A stretch of 64,000 nucleotides of DNA from Candidatus Heimdallarchaeota archaeon. GTDB lineage: Archaea; Asgardarchaeota; Heimdallarchaeia; Heimdallarchaeales; Kariarchaeaceae. The translations under genes and the position numbers were made by a program. The notes below the pieces were generated by a model that worked only from the letters and a program-made list of their open reading frames with translations, was not told where the DNA came from and searched no databases. Within the stretch, counting starts at the first letter, position 1. Each line of letters begins with the position of its first letter. The DNA lies in NCBI GenBank assembly GCA_026702845.1, contig JADCLS010000009.1, positions 124,001 through 188,000 on the forward strand, in the 5' to 3' direction. Shown in pieces: positions 46,518 through 54,390 of this stretch.

Positions 46518-47255
46518 ATGAATAAGGATGTGGATATTCCCCTTGGCAATCTTGATGAGATTGCAGCCACTTTTCTAGCTGAGATAGCAAGAAGTCCAGA
46601 TGGAGCATGGAATATCCTCACCCGAGATCCCTTGATGGTGCTTGTGCTGAGTCGAACCATTCGTTTCTTGAAAGAAAAGGATGAATGCAATGGAGAAGAA
46701 AAGGTATTTATTGATAGATTTGAGCAGGAAGTGAAAAGGCTGTTCGTTCTTGATGATAAAAAGCAAAAACTGGGATCTGCATTATTCGCTGAACTACTAC
46801 TTGAGAATTGGAGGAGAGAATTTGATGGAAATCTTCTACAAACAAACCCTACAATTCGTAAGAATCTAGATGAGCTTCTAGATGAATTTGATGGAGTAGC
46901 CTCAAATATTAGAACCAAAATCATCAAGGAAAGTGTAATAGATTTTGATACACGTCTTTCCAGTCTCAAAGAGTATGAGGAAGATAGAATTAGGATCAGT
47001 TTTGGCCATCTTCAGCAAGGAATTGAAAGATTCATCACCGAAATTTTCTCGCAAAATGATTCTCAAGATATACAGCCACAACTCCAAGCATTGCTTGAGA
47101 TTTCCTCCTTTTCAATCATCGGTGCGAATGTATTCAGAGAGGAACTGAGTTCAATGGTATTAACTCACCTCAGAAACCTATTCAGTAAAGCTGAGGATGA
47201 ACTGAAATTCAAACTTGCTCCTTGGTTACAGCTTCTGGAGAGACTACAGCAATAG
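46518..47255 (+). CDS. Helical hypothetical protein
   Basis: A 245-residue, almost entirely helical soluble protein with many charged residues. It contains no motif I recognise; the pattern of long amphipathic helices (FIDRFEQEVKRLF, LDELLDEFDGVASNI) would suit a coiled-coil or bundle. It is preceded by a TATA-like box and followed by the hairpin-bearing intergenic region. Function unknown. Confidence 0.6.
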   Translation: MNKDVDIPLGNLDEIAATFLAEIARSPDGAWNILTRDPLMVLVLSRTIRFLKEKDECNGEEKVFIDRFEQEVKRLFVLDDKKQKLGSALFAELLLENWRREFDGNLLQTNPTIRKNLDELLDEFDGVASNIRTKIIKESVIDFDTRLSSLKEYEEDRIRISFGHLQQGIERFITEIFSQNDSQDIQPQLQALLEISSFSIIGANVFREELSSMVLTHLRNLFSKAEDELKFKLAPWLQLLERLQQ

Positions 47256-47435
47256 CGAAATGCTAATTTTTATCGAAATAACATCTATCAAAAATAATCA
47301 GAATAAACTGATGAAATTCAAAAATTATCACCTTTCAATAGAATTTATGCAAAATGTATATATCAATTAACCTTATATACTAGATTTTCAAAAGACAATA
47401 TGTATACGAAATTATACAGGACACTTTAATATGAA

Positions 47436-47515
47436 AATTACCAACGCAATATTTTTCAGAGTACACGTAACCGGACTTGGTCGTGGTCTAGAAAGACTCT
47501 GCGCTGTTGGTAATT
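47436..47515 (+). ncRNA. Candidate structured RNA or hairpin element 1
   Basis: An 80-base nested hairpin. AATTACCAAC (47436-47445) pairs perfectly with GTTGGTAATT (47506-47515); inside it CAGAGT (47457-47462) pairs with ACTCTG (47496-47501), CACG (47464-47467) with CGTG (47482-47485), and ACC with GGT around the loop GGACTT. A TATA-like ATTATAC at 47411-47417 would start transcription near the foot of the stem. A related element stands at 48064-48116, and the two share ATGAAAATT, CAGAGT and TTGGTCGTG in the same order. It could be a small RNA, or a hairpin-ended mobile remnant. Confidence 0.4.
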
Positions 47516-47590
47516 GATTTAATGAAGAATATGTTTAATTAAATAATAGAAAAGCAAAGCAAACATTCTACTCTTCTTCTTTCAAAATTA

Positions 47591-47611
47591 CCAGATTAGC
47601 GATTAATCTGG
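47591..47611. promoter_or_regulatory. 8-5-8 inverted repeat upstream of a winged-helix gene, candidate operator
   Basis: CCAGATTA (47591-47598), spacer GCGAT, TAATCTGG (47604-47611), a perfect inverted repeat, with a further TAATCTGG at 47641-47648. Both lie between hairpin element 1 and the start of the small winged-helix gene, so binding by that regulator is a natural guess. A role as a terminator stem is less likely because no T-tract follows. Confidence 0.5.
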
Positions 47612-47689
47612 AATTGTTTGAGAATTTTGTGATTGATCCCTAATCTGGTGATTTTCTTTGAAAATTGCCTGAAGGTGAAAAACAACAAA

Positions 47690-47965
47690 ATGAGTAACGT
47701 TACACAGACCCTACCTAAGAAAGCTAAGATCATCCTCCAGTGGTTAGACTACCATGGGAAGAAAACTCAGAGTGAGTTATTCGACGAGTTGAATTTCACT
47801 CATCGGGTATTAAGATATACACTGAAAATCATGTTAGATCAGGGAGTAATCTACAAGCAGGCCAACTTCATGGATATGAGGAGACCATACTATGTGATTA
47901 ATACCAGTACAGTTGGATATAACATTGAGGCGTTCATTGTCGATCATGGATTAGCAGAGGTATAA
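47690..47965 (+). CDS. Small winged-helix regulator
   Basis: A 91-residue DNA-binding protein: KKAKIILQWLDYHGKKTQSELFDELNFTHRVLRYTLKIMLDQGVIYKQ followed by the wing MDMRRPYYVI. The wing phrase matches MDMRKNYY in the regulator at 23906-24490. I chose ATG 47690, with GGTGA at 47674-47678 about eleven bases upstream; a TTG at 47633 would add 19 residues that do not belong to the fold and would overlap the third operator half-site. It is flanked by two related hairpins. Confidence 0.75.
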   Translation: MSNVTQTLPKKAKIILQWLDYHGKKTQSELFDELNFTHRVLRYTLKIMLDQGVIYKQANFMDMRRPYYVINTSTVGYNIEAFIVDHGLAEV

Positions 47966-48063
47966 TCATAAATATTGAATAATTCAGCAAAATTATATTT
48001 TAAAATCAATCTATTTCTAAACAAACCTACCTTATTCATCAAAGTCTTACCATTAGTGCTAAA

Positions 48064-48116
48064 ATGAAAATTCAAGCTACATTGCAGAGTTTGGTCGTGC
48101 TCATCTCCATGTAGTT
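48064..48116 (+). ncRNA. Candidate hairpin element 2, related to element 1
   Basis: CTACAT (48077-48082) pairs with ATGTAG (48109-48114), extended by a G-T and an A-T pair; an inner GAG/CTC closes a loop containing TTTGGTCGTG. It shares with element 1 ATGAAAATT (48064-48072), CAGAGT (48085-48090) and TTGGTCGTG (48091-48099). The shared blocks fall in different reading frames after the common ATG, so a conserved peptide is unlikely. Confidence 0.3.
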
Positions 48117-48135
48117 ATCGTTATATATAGGGGGT

Positions 48136-48657
48136 CTAAGATTTCAAGTTTTCTGCCTTTTTAGAGAGCACTGTCGCACAATATTCGAGGTATGACTCAG
48201 CTTCTGACGAGGAGGCAGCAAGGATCTCTGTATCATTTATTATCAATTTATTCTCCTCATACACTATTTGGCTATCAATTGGGAAACTCCTTACCTTTTG
48301 GAATACACCATCAAAATATCCAAGTACTACTAAATTGATATCAGTTAAATAAAATTCAAAAAGGAGGTATCCCCTGGGATCGTGAAGTATATTATAAGAT
48401 CGAAACCCTAAGAAGATAAATACTGGGATGAATAAAGCTGGTAGGATAGCCAGATATGGTTGATCATCCCCTAAGAGTGCAATAATACCAAATATCATAA
48501 TTGATAGGCCAAAAGAAATCAAGAAAAAAAGTGAAATAAATGATCCTAAACCATGTTTCACACCCATTTGACCAGTTGTAATCTCTAGAATTTTATATGC
48601 ATCAGGGTTTGATAATTTCCATTCAGAATGATTTTCAGGTTTAGAATGCCCAAACAT
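48136..48657 (-). CDS. Membrane protein with PH-like C-terminal part
   Basis: A 173-residue protein with two membrane helices (about 40-62 and 68-86, SLFFLISFGLSIMIFG and LAILPALFIPVFIFLG). Its C-terminal 85 residues are beta-rich (RGYLLFEFYLTDINLVVLGY, SQIVYEENKLIINDTEI), reminiscent of bacterial PH-like domains (inference). No family recognised with confidence. Confidence 0.6.
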   Translation of the reverse strand: MFGHSKPENHSEWKLSNPDAYKILEITTGQMGVKHGLGSFISLFFLISFGLSIMIFGIIALLGDDQPYLAILPALFIPVFIFLGFRSYNILHDPRGYLLFEFYLTDINLVVLGYFDGVFQKVRSFPIDSQIVYEENKLIINDTEILAASSSEAESYLEYCATVLSKKAENLKS

Positions 48658-48829
48658 AATTTATGATCAATCATCTGCATTTCAAAGTATGGGAATATAA
48701 ACAGAAGTAAAGTATGAAAATACTCGGCTAGCTGAATGTTCATCTGATAGATAATTTAATCTGCTCAATTACATATATTCATACATTTATCAAACTAAAA
48801 ATCAGTAGATTATGCTCCACTAATATAGG

Positions 48830-48837
48830 TTTAAATA
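48830..48837 (+). promoter_or_regulatory. TATA box of the second class I/II aminotransferase gene
   Basis: TTTAAATA centred 27 bases upstream of the ATG at 48860. Confidence 0.55.
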
Positions 48838-48859
48838 CAATGACTCGGCATGAATCTTC

Positions 48860-50254
48860 ATGGATGACCCTGTAGAAGTTCAAGTAATTGATGATATCAA
48901 TCAAATAAAAGGAGCTGTGCATCAGTTCTCTGACCGTCAACTCTTCATGGATCTGAGCGAGGAGAACCGGTTACATCATCTTAACCCACACCTCCATGGA
49001 TTAAATAAATCTGCCACCCTTGAAATCAATGAGAAGAGCGGAAAGCTCGAAAAACAGGGGAAAAAGGTGTATAGATTTGGATTGGGCCAGAGTCCATTTC
49101 CAATTCCAGAGATTGTGGTTCAAGCACTACGTGATAATGCTCACCAGAAGGATTATCTACCTGTAAAGGGTCTCTATCAACTAAGAGAAGCAGTTGCTGC
49201 CTACCATTCAAAACAGATTAACAGAGAAATCTCTGCTGAGCAGGTATTGATAGGTCCGGGATCCAAAGAGTTATTGTTTTTAGCTCAACTCACGTTCAAT
49301 GGAGATCTACTTGTCCCTAACCCCTGCTGGGTATCTTATATTCCCCAAGCAATAATAATTGGTCGTACGGTTAGAGTGATACACACTTGTTTTAGTGATA
49401 AGTGGAGGTTGAAGGCAAATCAATTACGAGAAATCTGTGAACAAGATGTTAAAGATGGTAATACTAAATCTAAATTATTGTTACTTAATTATCCAGGCAA
49501 TCCAGAGGGTAACACCTACTCAGCCGAAGAACTTCAGGAAATAGCTGAGGTGGCCAAAGAGTATAATATCCTTATTCTTTCAGACGAGATCTATGCTGAG
49601 TTGGATTTTGATAATAATCATGTGAGTATTGCGAAATTCTATCCGGAGGGAACAATAATCAGTTCAGGACTCTCAAAATGGGCTGCTGCTGGAGGTTGGA
49701 GGTTAGGTACATTTACTTTTCCAACTGAACTCAAGTGGTTGCTGGATGCCATGGCGATTGTTGCTTCTGAAACCTATTCCTGTGTATCAGCACCTATTCA
49801 ATATGCTGCTATTACCGCATTCAAAGGAGACAAAACTATTGATGAATATCTGGAAAAAGCCCGTACCCTTCTTGCATTCCTTGGAAATTGGATTGCAAAG
49901 AAAGTTCAAACATGGAAACTTGAAGTTCATGATCCTAAAGGTGCGTTTTATTTATTCATAGACTTTGAATTCTACAGAAATAAATTGAATTCGCTTGGAA
50001 TCACCAACAGCAAACAGCTGGCGGATTCACTTCTCAATGCAGCTGGAGTCGCCATCCTACCAGGCGTAGATTTCTCAAGACCACTTCATGAGTTAACAGC
50101 TAGATTAGCCTATGTCAATTTTGATGGAAAACAAGCCATGGACGCAATGGAGAATGAGCAGTTGAACGAGCAATTCATTGAGAAATACTGCTCAAACACC
50201 GTCGAGGGAATACATAAACTTGGTGAGTGGTTGGAAAATATCAGAACTAACTAA
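48860..50254 (+). CDS. Class I/II PLP-dependent aminotransferase with N-terminal extension
   Basis: A 464-residue enzyme. Family motifs: RFGLGQSPFPIPEIVVQAL, LNYPGNPEGNTYS, SDEIYAELDF with the cofactor-binding Asp and Tyr, and Lys273 in SSGLSKWAAAGGWRLG as Schiff-base lysine. About 65 N-terminal residues precede the usual start of the domain, which makes it longer than the roughly 400 of most members. Substrate is unknown; alanine or aspartate aminotransferase-like activity would be typical. It precedes the alpha/beta hydrolase gene by 53 bases but that gene has its own TATA box. Confidence 0.9.
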   Translation: MDDPVEVQVIDDINQIKGAVHQFSDRQLFMDLSEENRLHHLNPHLHGLNKSATLEINEKSGKLEKQGKKVYRFGLGQSPFPIPEIVVQALRDNAHQKDYLPVKGLYQLREAVAAYHSKQINREISAEQVLIGPGSKELLFLAQLTFNGDLLVPNPCWVSYIPQAIIIGRTVRVIHTCFSDKWRLKANQLREICEQDVKDGNTKSKLLLLNYPGNPEGNTYSAEELQEIAEVAKEYNILILSDEIYAELDFDNNHVSIAKFYPEGTIISSGLSKWAAAGGWRLGTFTFPTELKWLLDAMAIVASETYSCVSAPIQYAAITAFKGDKTIDEYLEKARTLLAFLGNWIAKKVQTWKLEVHDPKGAFYLFIDFEFYRNKLNSLGITNSKQLADSLLNAAGVAILPGVDFSRPLHELTARLAYVNFDGKQAMDAMENEQLNEQFIEKYCSNTVEGIHKLGEWLENIRTN

Positions 50255-50280
50255 GATTCCACAATATTCGATAAAAGTAC

Positions 50281-50287
50281 AAATATT
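50281..50287 (+). promoter_or_regulatory. TATA box of the alpha/beta hydrolase gene
   Basis: AAATATT centred 24 bases before the ATG at 50308. Confidence 0.35.
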
Positions 50288-50307
50288 ACCCTGAAGGAAC
50301 CAATATT

Positions 50308-51099
50308 ATGCGGAGTATCTATATCGAGGAAACCAAGGCATCTATAAGATATTATATTGTTGAGGGAAGAAGTCCTACTATTGTTTATCTTCCAGGACTT
50401 GGCACACCTGGATTGAGTTTACTTGATACAGCCAATCAAGATGTACTGAGAGAACATTACATGATATTTATTGATTATTTTGGTTGTGGGATGAGTGATA
50501 ACCCAAAATTCTCACATACAATGGAAGATCTTGCAGATATAGTTATCCGAGTTCTTGAGAAAGAAGGCATTGAGAGTGCTATCTTGATGGGGCATAGCAT
50601 GGGTGGAACTATTGCAGCAATAATAGCCATTAAACGACCAGATCTTGCCAGTAAGCTCATCATGGCTGAGGCCAATCTCCATCCAGGTGGAGGCCCTGGT
50701 TCAAAAAAAATTGCATCTATGGATGCAGAAACCTATATCAGGATGTTCAATGAGAATATTGAGAAATCAAGACAATACCCTGAAGATACCTATCATATCT
50801 TTCATCTCAATACATGGGGAAAAACTGACCCTTTGGTGATCCACAAACAATCCAAAGGCTTAGTCCAAATGTCTGATCTTCTGTCTCAGCTCAGGGATCT
50901 TGATATTCCCAAATTTTTTATTTATGGGGACAAAAATGTACCCATATCCAAAGAGGATGCCATGCCAGATACTCCACACCCTGAGGATTTAAACGAAATA
51001 GGAATAATAACACTAATTATTGAACATTCTGGACATTTAATGATGATTGATAATGTAAAAGGCTTTGCAAAAGCCATATCAGATTGTGTTAATGTGTAA
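50308..51099 (+). CDS. Alpha/beta hydrolase
   Basis: A 263-residue soluble hydrolase of the alpha/beta fold. The nucleophile elbow is GHSMGG with Ser97; the oxyanion region is YLPGLGTPG; the catalytic His lies in IIEHSGHLMMID near the C-terminus, and an Asp in FIYGDKNVP is the likely acid. Length and motifs fit lipase, esterase or acyl-peptide hydrolases. The substrate is unknown. Confidence 0.88.
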   Translation: MRSIYIEETKASIRYYIVEGRSPTIVYLPGLGTPGLSLLDTANQDVLREHYMIFIDYFGCGMSDNPKFSHTMEDLADIVIRVLEKEGIESAILMGHSMGGTIAAIIAIKRPDLASKLIMAEANLHPGGGPGSKKIASMDAETYIRMFNENIEKSRQYPEDTYHIFHLNTWGKTDPLVIHKQSKGLVQMSDLLSQLRDLDIPKFFIYGDKNVPISKEDAMPDTPHPEDLNEIGIITLIIEHSGHLMMIDNVKGFAKAISDCVNV

Positions 51100-51100
51100 A

Positions 51101-52510
51101 TTATTCAATATAGGCATAACCCAACTTTTCGAGTGTGGCTCTCTCCTTTTCTTTGTGAATCTGAGATAATTTTGCCTTCTCCTCTCTCCATTCAGGTCCA
51201 GCTAATGGATACCAGAATAATGAAATTAACGAGATTAATAGTAATATACCGGGTACAAGCATCCAAGCAATTAAGATTCCAGATTCAACACTTGCACTCT
51301 GTGATCCCTGTGGTAATCCCTTCTCATAACCATAATAAAGGATAATCCATGAGAATGCTGCCTGAGCCAGACTTATGGCAGGTTTGGTCACGAGAGAATT
51401 GATTCCTGCATAGAATCCTTCTCGGCGGAGGCCTGTTTTTACTTCATCTGCATCCATCACATCACCAAATTGCAATTGAAGTAAATAGAAACCAGCTGCA
51501 ATTCCAAATCCAAGAAAGAAGAAACCGAAGAAGGCTGTAGTAAATACCTTCCCACCAAAAGCTAATAAAAATGCTCCAAGAGAAACCCCTGATAAACTAA
51601 TTTGCATACAACGTTTCACTCCCAATTTTTCATGAGATCTAATAAGGAATATTAACATCATAACAGTACTTATGATTAATGCTGCAAATAGAGGTAAAAG
51701 GTTTATTTCAATCTCCTCAACATAATAGAGAAGACCCTGAAAGAGAGCAGTTTGAACATATATCACAGTAAAGCTGAGGATCTCAAAAATTAAAAATGCT
51801 CGATTTCTAAGACTCATTTTCAAACCTTCCCAGAAGGGGGGTTGATTCTCCTCCTGGGTATAATAATTTTCCTTGGTTGAATATGAACTCAGAAAAGTAA
51901 CAAGACCCACAAATACACCCAAAATCACATGGAACATCTGGTAAGCAAATAGGTCCTCACCAGGACCCGGTTTGAATAATGGAACGATAATCAGAGGAAA
52001 GGCCATTCCAATCACGGAGAATAGTATCTTCCAGACAAAAATTGAACCTCGGGCCTTGTTTGATACAGCCATCTCAAACGGTAACACATAGAGTGCTGAT
52101 GCAACAGCAGTGTAAATGGTATCATAGAAGAATAGGAACACCAGAAACTGGATGAATAAGACATTTTCACTGGCATTAACTGGGTAGTTAATCCAACTTA
52201 TGATATAGAAGAGTGCAATTAGCGGAGCACCATATCTTATATATGGAATTCTTCGACCCAATTTACTCTTAGTTCTATCAGTAATATACCCATATAATGG
52301 ATCATTCAAAGCATTCCAAAAGGCAAAAATAATCCAGACGATAGCAGCTGAATCATAGCTCAATCCTCTATTTTCTGTGAAATAGTAGGTTAGAGCTCCT
52401 CCTCCGACGATTCCTTGTAGCAGATTGACAAATCCATCAGCTGCAGAAACCCCAATTCGTCCCTTCAATGGAACAAATTCTTCAACAAGTGGTAGGCTAG
52501 TTTGTGACAT
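51101..52510 (-). CDS. GPH-family sugar:cation symporter (MelB-like MFS)
   Basis: A 469-residue transporter with about twelve membrane helices. The segment ALNDPLYGYITDRTKSKLGRRIPYIRYG matches the glycoside-pentoside-hexuronide:cation symporter signature with its acidic cation-site residues. Members import disaccharides, pentosides or uronides with Na+ or H+. The converging neighbour is an alpha/beta hydrolase whose stop is one base away. GAGGT precedes the ATG on the minus strand (52519-52523). Sugar specificity is unknown, but import of an alpha-glucoside would match the polysaccharide genes downstream. Confidence 0.85.
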   Translation of the reverse strand: MSQTSLPLVEEFVPLKGRIGVSAADGFVNLLQGIVGGGALTYYFTENRGLSYDSAAIVWIIFAFWNALNDPLYGYITDRTKSKLGRRIPYIRYGAPLIALFYIISWINYPVNASENVLFIQFLVFLFFYDTIYTAVASALYVLPFEMAVSNKARGSIFVWKILFSVIGMAFPLIIVPLFKPGPGEDLFAYQMFHVILGVFVGLVTFLSSYSTKENYYTQEENQPPFWEGLKMSLRNRAFLIFEILSFTVIYVQTALFQGLLYYVEEIEINLLPLFAALIISTVMMLIFLIRSHEKLGVKRCMQISLSGVSLGAFLLAFGGKVFTTAFFGFFFLGFGIAAGFYLLQLQFGDVMDADEVKTGLRREGFYAGINSLVTKPAISLAQAAFSWIILYYGYEKGLPQGSQSASVESGILIAWMLVPGILLLISLISLFWYPLAGPEWREEKAKLSQIHKEKERATLEKLGYAYIE

Positions 52511-52628
52511 AGGGTGACCTCAATGTGTTATTTATTTCTCAAATAATCCAAATTTTTTGAGATTAAATGTAGTTGTGTGACACAAAATAAAAGTATTACC
52601 CTCATTAATACCTAAATTGTGAAACAAT

Positions 52629-53255
52629 TTGTTCTCTGATACAACCAAAAATAAAACTAGTTTCCTCAATATCCGGATTCAAAGCAGTGATTTAGAGAAA
52701 TTCAATCAATTCTGTAATGAACGTCAACTATCTCGAGGTGAAACTGCAAGAAAAGCTATAGCTCAGCATGTGATCATGAATTTTAATGATGATGTAAATC
52801 CCAAACTCATTTTTTCAAAGTCTCAATTCAAGATAATATTTGATTCACTATCTGATGAGATCTTATTAAAACTCATTAATCAATCAATTGAGAATGGATC
52901 ACGCGATATGAAGGCCCTTGATTCCTATTTTGATAAGAATGAAATTCTCGCATCAGAAAATATGAAGGAGATCAATTTTATGATTTCAACTCTAAGTCAG
53001 TTCACATTCTCATCAACAGGTCAATCCTGGTTTGAGACTTTTGAGTATCATTGGAATAATCAGATATTGAATATTCATGGAACCCATCTCCTTGGATCTA
53101 CATTCTCTTCATATATCGAACAATTACTTACGCGATACTTTGGTATGCATGAGTATTCAATTAAATCTAGTGAACAAATAACCCGGATGGAGCACAATTC
53201 AACTATTTACTTGCTCAGTCTGCAATTTGAGCCAAAAGAGGGTGAAAAATCATGA
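52629..53255 (+). CDS. Ribbon-helix-helix protein with long C-terminal domain
   Basis: A 208-residue protein starting with TTG. Residues about 12-50 form a ribbon-helix-helix (FLNIRIQSSDLEKFNQFCNERQLSRGETARKAI). The following 150 residues are a separate alpha/beta domain (WFETFEYHWNNQILNIHGTHLLGSTFSSYIEQLL, then STIYLLSLQF) that may sense a ligand; I do not recognise it. It overlaps the hydrolase gene downstream by four bases (ATGA), so both are co-expressed. Confidence 0.7.
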   Translation: MFSDTTKNKTSFLNIRIQSSDLEKFNQFCNERQLSRGETARKAIAQHVIMNFNDDVNPKLIFSKSQFKIIFDSLSDEILLKLINQSIENGSRDMKALDSYFDKNEILASENMKEINFMISTLSQFTFSSTGQSWFETFEYHWNNQILNIHGTHLLGSTFSSYIEQLLTRYFGMHEYSIKSSEQITRMEHNSTIYLLSLQFEPKEGEKS

Positions 53256-54307
53256 ACGAGGCTCTAAAACAACAAATATTTGTCACCCAAGAGCTTAATG
53301 ATTTCAATCCACTACAAAATTGGAAATCTTTACAAAAAAAGTATATCTATATATGGTTACTGATTTTTATCATATTGACAATATCTATCAGTTATGTGAC
53401 AGGTACCCTTAAAATATTTATTTTCCTTTTACTTACAATTCAATTTCTAGTATCATTCTGGATACAGTTCAATTTAAGCCATTTCACCATAGCAGTGAAC
53501 TGGGATGACATGGATTACTCCAAGATCATCAAGATTGATCTTCCATTTATTACTACGGATAAGGTGAAACATGCAGCATATCTCTATATCCCTAAGGAAT
53601 TAGAGTTTTCTCAAGATATGGATCCTGTGAAGACAATGATCAGTTTTCATGGATGGGGTTCACATCATAAAGAAATGGATCACTATTGTCTTCCAACAGT
53701 TGAAAAACAGAAATTTCTGTACTTCACTATGGATTCATTTGGTTTAGGTCAGACAGTTGGAGATAAAAATAATTTAGATCAAGTTGAGCATGCAGGGGAA
53801 TTCATTGATCTAGTGCTCTCTCTTCCTTTTGTAGATTCAAACAGAGTAACAGTTGTGGGTATGAGTCTAGGAGCTGCGAAAACTGCATTGATGGCTTATC
53901 CCAATCCTCATATCAGAGCATTGATAATGCTCTCAGGTCCATTTGATTTGGCATTGACGAAAAATGAAATGACGAGAACGGAATACCTATTATTCAGATT
54001 ATTTGGGTTCAAATTCCAGGCAACCTCAGAGGAGATGCAACAGTATAGTGCGATCCATCAATTCAAAGCAGAAGGAGTAATCCTTGCAGGAGATAGCAAA
54101 CCTACTGCCAATGCCGATAGAGTACTATTACTGGCTAATAAAAATGATCCGACGGTGACTGTGAAAAACACCTATCTGGCCATTGAGAAACTGCAACTCC
54201 CCGGAAAGAATTACAGGATCTTCCCACAAGGTAAACATATTTTTGAAGGCAATGAACCATTTGTAGCTCTTGAAATTCATGATTTTCTCTTGAAGATATT
54301 CGAATAA
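53252..54307 (+). CDS. Membrane-anchored alpha/beta hydrolase
   Basis: A 351-residue protein with two N-terminal membrane helices (about 31-51 and 54-72) and a soluble alpha/beta hydrolase domain. Motifs are ISFHGWGSHHKEM at the oxyanion hole, the nucleophile elbow VVGMSLGAAK with Ser205, an Asp in LLANKNDPTV, and a His in PQGKHIFEG. Domain facing the cytoplasm or outside is not certain from the helix pair. Operon with the ribbon-helix-helix gene. Substrate unknown; dienelactone hydrolase or prolyl oligopeptidase-like enzymes are relatives. Confidence 0.85.
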   Translation: MNEALKQQIFVTQELNDFNPLQNWKSLQKKYIYIWLLIFIILTISISYVTGTLKIFIFLLLTIQFLVSFWIQFNLSHFTIAVNWDDMDYSKIIKIDLPFITTDKVKHAAYLYIPKELEFSQDMDPVKTMISFHGWGSHHKEMDHYCLPTVEKQKFLYFTMDSFGLGQTVGDKNNLDQVEHAGEFIDLVLSLPFVDSNRVTVVGMSLGAAKTALMAYPNPHIRALIMLSGPFDLALTKNEMTRTEYLLFRLFGFKFQATSEEMQQYSAIHQFKAEGVILAGDSKPTANADRVLLLANKNDPTVTVKNTYLAIEKLQLPGKNYRIFPQGKHIFEGNEPFVALEIHDFLLKIFE

Positions 54308-54358
54308 AAGACCAGCATCCATGTATTTTCTTGTCATGAAAACAGTATCTCCACATAA

Positions 54359-54365
54359 TTTTAAA
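54359..54365 (+). promoter_or_regulatory. TATA box of the second LRR gene
   Basis: TTTTAAA centred 29 bases before the ATG at 54391. Confidence 0.45.
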
Positions 54366-54390
54366 GACAAAATCTGATATCCTTACATAA

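Larger units (their letters stand above)
47256..47689. other. Gene-free region holding a long hairpin and an operator-like inverted repeat
   Basis: This 434-base stretch contains TATA-like runs near 47370-47381 and 47411-47417, an 80-base nested hairpin (47436-47515), and the 8-5-8 inverted repeat at 47591-47611 with a third half-site at 47641-47648. No protein gene is convincing; the only short frame (47431-47517, 28 codons) coincides with the hairpin. Confidence 0.5.

Noticed and set aside
46487..46969. A 160-codon open frame on the minus strand, rich in Ser and Phe
   Set aside because: It overlaps the 245-residue plus-strand gene, which has a well-placed TATA box. The minus-strand protein composition is that of an antisense shadow.
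47431..47517. A 28-codon reading frame starting ATGAAAATT that overlaps hairpin element 1
   Set aside because: It coincides exactly with a nested hairpin, and the related element 2 has the shared blocks in another frame, so coding is less likely than an RNA or DNA structure.
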